Source of the DNA: Synechococcus sp. MU1643
Lineage (GTDB): Bacteria > Cyanobacteriota > Cyanobacteriia > PCC-6307 > Cyanobiaceae
Direction of reading: 5' to 3'
Length of the DNA stretch: 38,222 bases
Assembly (NCBI RefSeq): GCF_020514095.1
Contig: NZ_VTKY01000011.1
Location: forward strand, 1 to 38,222
The notes beneath the pieces are model-generated. The model had not been told where the DNA came from. It did not search any database and saw only the letters and a program-made list of their open reading frames with translations. The position numbers and the translations under genes are program-made. The stretch's first letter is position 1. The number at the start of each line of letters is the position of its first letter. Positions 33,778-38,222 of this stretch are shown here, in pieces.

Positions 33778-34401
33778 GTGACCCGTGCCCTCCAGGAGCC
33801 CCTCACCACTGCTCAGCAAGAGCTTTACGACTGGCTGGTGGACTACATCGGCACGCATCGCCACAGCCCTTCCATCCGCCAGATGATGCAGGCGATGGGG
33901 CTGCGCTCTCCTGCGCCAATCCAGAGCCGGTTGCGCCATCTTCAGCAGAAGGGATGGATCACTTGGCAGGAGGGCCAGGCGCGCACGCTGCAGTTGTTAG
34001 GAGACATGGTCGGTGCCGCTGGGATTCCTGTGCTTGGCGCCGTTGCGGCGGGTGGTCTTGTGACGGCTTTTGATGATGTTCAGGAGCATCTCGACCTGGC
34101 ACCGGTGCTGGAGACCCGTGGCCTGTTCGCCCTGACGGTGAATGGAGATTCGATGGTCGACTCCCACATCGCCGATGGTGATGTGGTGTTGATGGAGCCG
34201 ATTCAGGATCCCCAGCGTCTGCGCAACGGCACTGTGGTGAGTGCTCTGGTGGCCGGCAGCGGCACCACGCTCAAGCACTTTCATCGCCAGGGGGCGACGG
34301 TGGTTCTTGAAGCTGCCAACCCCGCTTATCAACCCATTGAGCTCCCCGCTGAACAGGTGGAGGTTCAGGGTCGCTTGGTTGCCGTCTGGAGGCAGGTCTA
34401 A
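33778..34401 (+). CDS. lexA: LexA-type repressor (S24 peptidase)
   Basis: This 207-residue protein, from GTG 33778, has an N-terminal winged HTH (AQQELYDWLVDYIGTHRHSP, then SIRQMMQAMGLRSPAPIQSR) and a C-terminal self-cleaving latch. The Ala91-Gly92 cleavage bond lies in VAAGG, Ser125 is in GDSMVDS and Lys166 in TTLKHF, so the Ser-Lys dyad is complete. The frame stays open back to 33718, but the Arg-rich extension there does not resemble LexA. It stops 60 bases before the tRNA. Confidence 0.9.
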   Translation: MTRALQEPLTTAQQELYDWLVDYIGTHRHSPSIRQMMQAMGLRSPAPIQSRLRHLQQKGWITWQEGQARTLQLLGDMVGAAGIPVLGAVAAGGLVTAFDDVQEHLDLAPVLETRGLFALTVNGDSMVDSHIADGDVVLMEPIQDPQRLRNGTVVSALVAGSGTTLKHFHRQGATVVLEAANPAYQPIELPAEQVEVQGRLVAVWRQV

Positions 34402-34461
34402 GGCTCTCGCGGTGTAAGATATCCCATGACGAAGGCGGTTCTGAAACCACCACGTCGACAT

Positions 34462-34534
34462 GGGGCCATAGCTCAGCTGGTAGAGCACCTGCATGGCATG
34501 CAGGGGGTCAGGAGTTCGAGTCTCCTTGGCTCCA
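34462..34534 (+). tRNA. tRNA-Ala (anticodon GGC)
   Basis: A full cloverleaf can be drawn: acceptor GGGGCCA with TGGCTCC (one G-U pair), D-arm AGCTCAGCTGGTAGAGC, anticodon stem CCTGC/GCAGG with loop ATGGCAT (anticodon GGC at 34495-34497), and T-arm GGAGTTCGAGTCTCC, discriminator A at 34534. CCA is not encoded. A terminator follows about 33 bases later. Confidence 0.97.
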
Positions 34535-34567
34535 TTCTTCAAAAAAGTCAGTCCAGCACTGGCATCT

Positions 34568-34593
34568 GAGCGGTCCACACGGGCCGCTCTTTT
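34568..34593 (+). terminator. Terminator after tRNA-Ala
   Basis: A 9-bp stem GAGCGGTCC/GGGCCGCTC (one G-U pair) with loop ACAC is followed by four T. Its position directly after the tRNA supports a role in ending that transcript. Confidence 0.75.
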
Positions 34594-34832
34594 AGTGCAA
34601 AACGGCTAAATATCATTGTTTGTGCGCCAAAGTGTGCGCGAAATTTTGGAGTGAGGGCACTGAGCGGTGCTGATGCCAACAAGGCTCTCTGTATCCGCTT
34701 GAACGACAGAGGGGTTGGCGCTCACCCTATAAATGCGCTGTAGCAACTGCTACTAACAACGTTCACCTCGCTTTTGCGAGGCGCAGATCACTAGGCCAAG
34801 GAACGGGGACCTGGATTTCTGAGGAACCACAG
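34594..34832. other. Gene-free stretch between the tRNA terminator and the DUF4278 gene
   Basis: No convincing frame is seen on either strand. It contains a direct repeat TGTGCGC at 34621-34627 and 34633-34639, and a 6-bp hairpin CCTCGC/GCGAGG with loop TTTT at 34766-34781 without a T-tail. This region probably includes the promoter of the DUF4278 gene. I see no integrase or clear second copy of the tRNA end. Confidence 0.5.
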
Positions 34833-34934
34833 ATGACCCTGACCTATCGCGGCCAGAAATACAACCAGCAAAAAGTGGCTTGCGCATCCGACAAGCCTGC
34901 GCTGACCTATCGCGGCGTTTCCTACGCCAAGTGA
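34833..34934 (+). CDS. DUF4278 small protein, 33 residues
   Basis: ATG 34833 has a GAGGAA ribosome-binding site 7 bases upstream. The peptide begins MTLTYRGQKYNQQ and ends KPALTYRGVSYAK, so the TYRGxxY motif that defines DUF4278 appears twice. The family is common in cyanobacteria and its role is unknown. It is too short to be seen by length alone, but motif and ribosome-binding site make it convincing. Confidence 0.85.
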   Translation: MTLTYRGQKYNQQKVACASDKPALTYRGVSYAK

Positions 34935-35179
34935 TCAAGGCTTAATCGGAAGATCCCAAACCCCTGCATTCGGCAGAAGTTTCTTTTTACCTCAGTGTCA
35001 GCACCGACGTGGCATCGACCTCGCCTCGGAAGCCGATACGAGCCAGTAGAGCTGTTGATCACACGACAACAGACTCGCCCTGAACAGATGCTTCTTCGTC
35101 TGAAGTGACGACAAATCGAGGGATTCACAAGCAGCGATGTTGAGCACTATGTAAAACAAGCGAAAGCTCTAGTGGTCTG
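34935..35179. other. Gene-free stretch before the giant surface-protein gene
   Basis: About 245 bases with stops in all frames on the plus strand and no conserved protein on the minus strand. It should hold the promoter of the downstream gene. No terminator or RNA gene is recognised. Confidence 0.4.
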
Positions 35180-38100
35180 TTGGCTGCGCTTCATCTCCAC
35201 ACCGGTATAGAAAGCGCGGCGGGCGAGTCCCGCACGGCATTGACTGCAGCGATGCACGCTGTGGATCAAAGGCTCGAGCATTGGCAATCAAAGCCTCAGG
35301 CCTGGCAGGAACTGCTGCAACATGTTTTTGGCCGTTCGGCTCCCGTTGCATTCAATGGCATCGGCGTCGAGATTCTCGACGGCCATACCATGGGCGGGCT
35401 GCGTGGCGCCTACAACCATGCAGATATCAAGGGAGAGGAACGGATCTATCTCAATGCCGAGTGGCTGGCATCAGCCAAAGCGGCAGCCGTGGAAGCCGTG
35501 CTGCTTGAAGAGCTTGGCCATGCAATTGATAGCAGGCTCAATGGCAGCAACGACACCGCCGGTGATGAAGGAGCCATCTTTTCGGCGTTGATCCGCGGTG
35601 TTGCGATCCCATTCATTGAGACTAACCAGAACGACCATCACACCCTGATCATCAAGGGCCAGAGCATTGCCGTGGAAGCCGCTGCGCCAACGCTCACAGT
35701 ATCGGCCAGCCCACAATTCAGCGCCATTACCATCAACTCCGGAGTTCCATCCGGTGCTGTCGGCACCCTTGTTTCAGCCCTGATTGATTCAGGCGGAAGC
35801 CTCAATAACTTCAGCGATAGCGATGGTGATTCACCTGCCATTGCCATCATCGGCACCAACTTGAATGGTGGAACGCTCTACTACTCCACCAACAACGGCA
35901 CCTCATGGAGTGATGTCGGTGCTGTATCAGCGAGTTCAGCGAGGGTTCTCTATGCCAATAACAACACCCGGCTGGCCTTCACTCCAGTGACGAACTTCAG
36001 CGGCACCATCAGTGACCTGATTACCTTCAAGGCATGGGATCGGAATGGTGCCGCAAACGGAGCTGGCTCGATCGCAAACGCCCGATCGCTGACTGGTACT
36101 TACAACACTTCAGGAAATGCCAAAGGTGTTGCAATCTCGGCTGATGGCAACACCGCATTCGTTGCTGACAGGACCAGCGGTCTGCAGATTATTGATATTA
36201 GTAATCCAGGTAGTCCATCGCTCAAAAGTACATACAATACGTCAGATATGGCCTACGACATTGTTCTCTCGCCGGATGGCAATATTGCATACGTCGCTGA
36301 TTATGGGGATGGCTTAGATATTATTAATGTGAGCGACCTGAATAGTCCATCTCTCAAAGGTTCGTACAACACCTCTGGATATGCAGTTGGAATAACCCTT
36401 TCAGCAGACGGCAACACCGCATTCATTGCGGATAGATCCGCAGGGCTGCAGATCATCAATGTAAGTGATCCAAGTAATCCAATAAGGAGAAGCGTATACA
36501 ATACTTCTGGCCAGGCTTATGGAGTTGCACTATCAACTGATGGCAATACCGCATTCGTTGGAGATGGATCACATGGTCTAGACATCATTAACGTTAGCGA
36601 CTTAGGAAATCCTTCTCTCAGGGGTAACTACAACACATCAGGATCTGCGCGTGACATCGTTATTTCGGCCGATGGGAACACAGCTTTCGTGGCGGACGAC
36701 GACGGCGGTCTCCAAATCGTCAATATCAGCAACCTCAACAGCCCAACATTGCGAGGAAGCTTCGATACCCCTAGCGACGCCTCAGGCATCAGCCTCTCCG
36801 CAGATGGAGACACAGTTTATTTGGCAGATAAAGACAATGGTCTGCATGTTATCGATGTCATCGGCCTCACAAGTCCATCTCTTATAAATACTTTTAACAC
36901 CTCAGGTGATGCGATAGATGTTGCCCTCTCCTCTGATGGGGTGACTGCATACGTTGCTGACGATAGCAGTGGTTTGCAAATTATCAACTTAGGAAATAAC
37001 GAACATGTTTCAACCGCGAGTGATACCGCGAGTATTGAAATTTCAGGCCCAATACTCACATCGGCCACCTACAACCCCGCCACCGGTGCCCTCGCCGTCA
37101 CCGGCGCTGATCTCACCGCTAATTCAGGCGCCGATAACGATATCGACGTCTCCAAGCTCACCATCACCGGAGAAGGGAGCAATACCTACACCCTCACCAC
37201 CGGCGACGTTGAACTCACCTCAGCCACCGCCTTCTTCATCACCCTCAACGCCGCCGATCAACTGCAGCTCGCCGGCCTGCTCAATAAAAACGGCACCTCT
37301 TCCGGTGGCGGCACCACCTACAACATCGCCGCTGCTCTGAACTGGAATCCAGGCGCCAGTTCCTCTCCAGCCGACAGCGCCGGCAATGCCATCACCGTCT
37401 CCAATGTCGCCGCGCCAAGCCTCAGCTCCGCCACCTACAACGATTCCACCGGGGTTTTGACTCTCAGCGGCAGCAACCTGCCCGCATATCCCGGCGCCAG
37501 CAATGACATCGATGTCTCCAAGCTCACTATTACCGGTGGCTCCGGCAGCACGTACACCCTCACCACTGGTGACGTTGAACTGACATCGGCGACAGCCGCA
37601 AGCATCACCCTCAACAGCACCGATCAGACCAACCTCGACTCCCTGTTCAACCAGAACGGCACCGCCTCAACCCAAGGGACCACCTACAACATCGCCGCTG
37701 CTGATGACTGGGCACCAGGCGCTGACAGCAGCACCGACATCGCCGATATCACCGGTAACGCCATCACTGTTATCGCCCTCAAACCCACCATTTCTGTTGC
37801 CATCAACGACGGTGGTGATGGACGTCTCAACGCTTCAGAAGCTTCCTCCGTCGCCATCTCTGGCACCACCTCTGGCGCAGTAGACGGTCAAACCGTTTCC
37901 ATCAACATCTCCTCCTCTGGTGGCGGCACTCCCATCAACACCACCGCCAGCGTCAACACCAACGTCTATTCACTCTCCAATCTCGATCTCTCTTCCCTTA
38001 ACGACGGCACACTTTCCATCACAGCCGATGTCAGCGACTTAGCCGGCAATGCAGCAACACAGGCCACAGATACCACCAGCAAAGACACAGCAGCTCCCAC

Positions 38101-38222
38101 CATTTCTGTTGCCATCAACGACGGTGGTGATGGACGTCTCAACGCTTCAGAAGCTTCCTCCGTCGCCATCTCTGGCACCACCTCTGGCGCAGTAGACGGT
38201 CAAACCGTTTCCATCAACATCT
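35180..38222 (+). CDS. Giant multidomain cell-surface protein, 5' part (runs off the window)
   Basis: A single frame opens after a TGA at 35141-35143 and is uninterrupted to the window end (about 1014 codons). The start is uncertain: TTG 35180 or ATG 35252. Order of parts: (a) 35250-35680, a helical domain with LLEELGHAIDSRLNG, resembling the zinc site of metalloproteases but with Glu in place of the first His; (b) 35690-36085, a cadherin-like or calcium-binding repeat (GTLYYSTNNGTSWSDVGAVS, then NFSGTISDLITFKAWD); (c) 36086-37000, seven LVIVD-like repeats of ~44 residues (each ADGNTAFVAD...GLQIINVS); (d) 37052-37783, two 122-residue modules (NDIDVSKLTITG, YTLTTGDVELTSAT); (e) from 37784, Ig-like 104-residue repeats. 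No hydrophobic signal is seen, so export through a type I system, as for RTX/SwmB-like proteins, is plausible but unproven. Confidence 0.85.
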   Translation, partial: MAALHLHTGIESAAGESRTALTAAMHAVDQRLEHWQSKPQAWQELLQHVFGRSAPVAFNGIGVEILDGHTMGGLRGAYNHADIKGEERIYLNAEWLASAKAAAVEAVLLEELGHAIDSRLNGSNDTAGDEGAIFSALIRGVAIPFIETNQNDHHTLIIKGQSIAVEAAAPTLTVSASPQFSAITINSGVPSGAVGTLVSALIDSGGSLNNFSDSDGDSPAIAIIGTNLNGGTLYYSTNNGTSWSDVGAVSASSARVLYANNNTRLAFTPVTNFSGTISDLITFKAWDRNGAANGAGSIANARSLTGTYNTSGNAKGVAISADGNTAFVADRTSGLQIIDISNPGSPSLKSTYNTSDMAYDIVLSPDGNIAYVADYGDGLDIINVSDLNSPSLKGSYNTSGYAVGITLSADGNTAFIADRSAGLQIINVSDPSNPIRRSVYNTSGQAYGVALSTDGNTAFVGDGSHGLDIINVSDLGNPSLRGNYNTSGSARDIVISADGNTAFVADDDGGLQIVNISNLNSPTLRGSFDTPSDASGISLSADGDTVYLADKDNGLHVIDVIGLTSPSLINTFNTSGDAIDVALSSDGVTAYVADDSSGLQIINLGNNEHVSTASDTASIEISGPILTSATYNPATGALAVTGADLTANSGADNDIDVSKLTITGEGSNTYTLTTGDVELTSATAFFITLNAADQLQLAGLLNKNGTSSGGGTTYNIAAALNWNPGASSSPADSAGNAITVSNVAAPSLSSATYNDSTGVLTLSGSNLPAYPGASNDIDVSKLTITGGSGSTYTLTTGDVELTSATAASITLNSTDQTNLDSLFNQNGTASTQGTTYNIAAADDWAPGADSSTDIADITGNAITVIALKPTISVAINDGGDGRLNASEASSVAISGTTSGAVDGQTVSINISSSGGGTPINTTASVNTNVYSLSNLDLSSLNDGTLSITADVSDLAGNAATQATDTTSKDTAAPTISVAINDGGDGRLNASEASSVAISGTTSGAVDGQTVSINI
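36086..37000 (+). repeat. Seven tandem LVIVD-like blades (about 131 bases each)
   Basis: Seven copies, each reading roughly LxGxYNTSGxAxxVxLSxDG followed by NTAFVADxxxGLQIINVSxL and NSP. The count equals that of a closed seven-bladed beta-propeller. The DNA is visibly AT-richer than the modules on either side, and the copies have diverged at DNA level. Confidence 0.85.
37052..37783 (+). repeat. Two 366-base modules within the giant gene
   Basis: Two copies offset by exactly 366 bases (122 codons), at 37052-37417 and 37418-37783. Both share SATYN, NDIDVSKLTITG, YTLTTGDVELTSAT, GTTYNIAAA and GNAITV. DNA similarity is clear but not identical. Confidence 0.85.
37784..38222 (+). repeat. 312-base tandem Ig-like repeat, second copy cut by the window end
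   Basis: Bases 37784-37910 and 38096-38222 are identical over all 127 bases seen, with an offset of 312 bases (104 codons). Each encodes PTISVAINDGGDGRLNASEA and SGTTSGAVDGQTVSINI. The array probably continues past the window. Confidence 0.95.

Noticed and set aside
34621-34639. TGTGCGC direct repeat as an attachment site
   Set aside because: Too short and no integrase or matching tRNA-end copy in the window; mentioned only as a weak hint.
34766-34781. Hairpin CCTCGC-TTTT-GCGAGG as a terminator
   Set aside because: No T-run follows; it may be a leader structure but gives no evidence of termination.
36086-37000. Regular repeats considered as CRISPR or a non-coding satellite
   Set aside because: The repeats are 132-base units in frame within a protein and diverge at synonymous sites; no short palindromic repeat or spacers.

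Overview
The window looks like chromosomal DNA of a marine unicellular cyanobacterium, most likely picocyanobacterial Synechococcus. This is inferred from gene content: a ZipN/Ftn2-type division protein with J-like and IMS domains, a CpcS/CpeS-type phycobilin lyase, ThiE with the cyanobacterial N-terminal domain, a group 2 sigma factor, an FtsH4-like protease, cyanobacteria-restricted families (TIGR03792, DUF3611, DUF1517, DUF3122), and a giant Synechococcus-style surface protein. Genes are dense and moderately GC-rich, with many 1-4 base stop/start overlaps.

Layout. 1-724: edge of the sequence (16 G) and a broken nnrD. 904-8867: group 2 sigma factor, pdhA (minus), zipN, ffh, rpsP, phoH and a BI-1 family membrane protein, closed by a clear terminator. 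8927-12247: a conserved hypothetical, a broken acetolactate decarboxylase carrying an N-terminal ribbon-helix-helix segment, era, and a broken phytanoyl-CoA-dioxygenase-like gene. 12269-15057: a bilin lyase, a trmD-ispF fused frame, a TIGR03792 protein and larB, tightly packed. 15062-18671, mainly minus strand: DUF1517, thiS, thiE and ribF, with a tiny membrane protein on the plus strand. 18696-23272: DUF3611, surE (minus), pheS, nadK, an atypical response regulator and a DUF192 protein. 23250-30193: cobL (minus), a sulfotransferase tail, a small protein, a GH116 glycosidase, an AraC remnant, DUF3122, ribD and an SRAP protein (minus). 30278-34401: ftsH, argF, two small proteins and lexA. 34462-34534: tRNA-Ala(GGC).

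Beyond the tRNA the character changes. There is a sparse 640-base stretch with one 33-residue DUF4278 protein. Then comes the 5' part of a giant repetitive surface protein that runs off the end of the window after about 1014 codons. In order it has a degenerate metalloprotease-like segment, a calcium-binding/cadherin-like repeat, seven ~44-residue LVIVD-like blades (a probable seven-bladed beta-propeller), two 122-residue modules, and the start of a 104-residue tandem Ig-like array whose DNA copies are identical over the 127 bases visible.

The main biological themes are core housekeeping (translation, protein targeting, cofactors: thiamine, riboflavin, corrinoid, NADP, isoprenoids), accessory gene decay, and a cell-surface gene beside a tRNA. 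Three genes each carry at least two inactivating lesions, and two more persist only as domain fragments, while the neighbouring housekeeping genes are intact. I see no CRISPR array, rRNA, insertion sequence or complete prophage.
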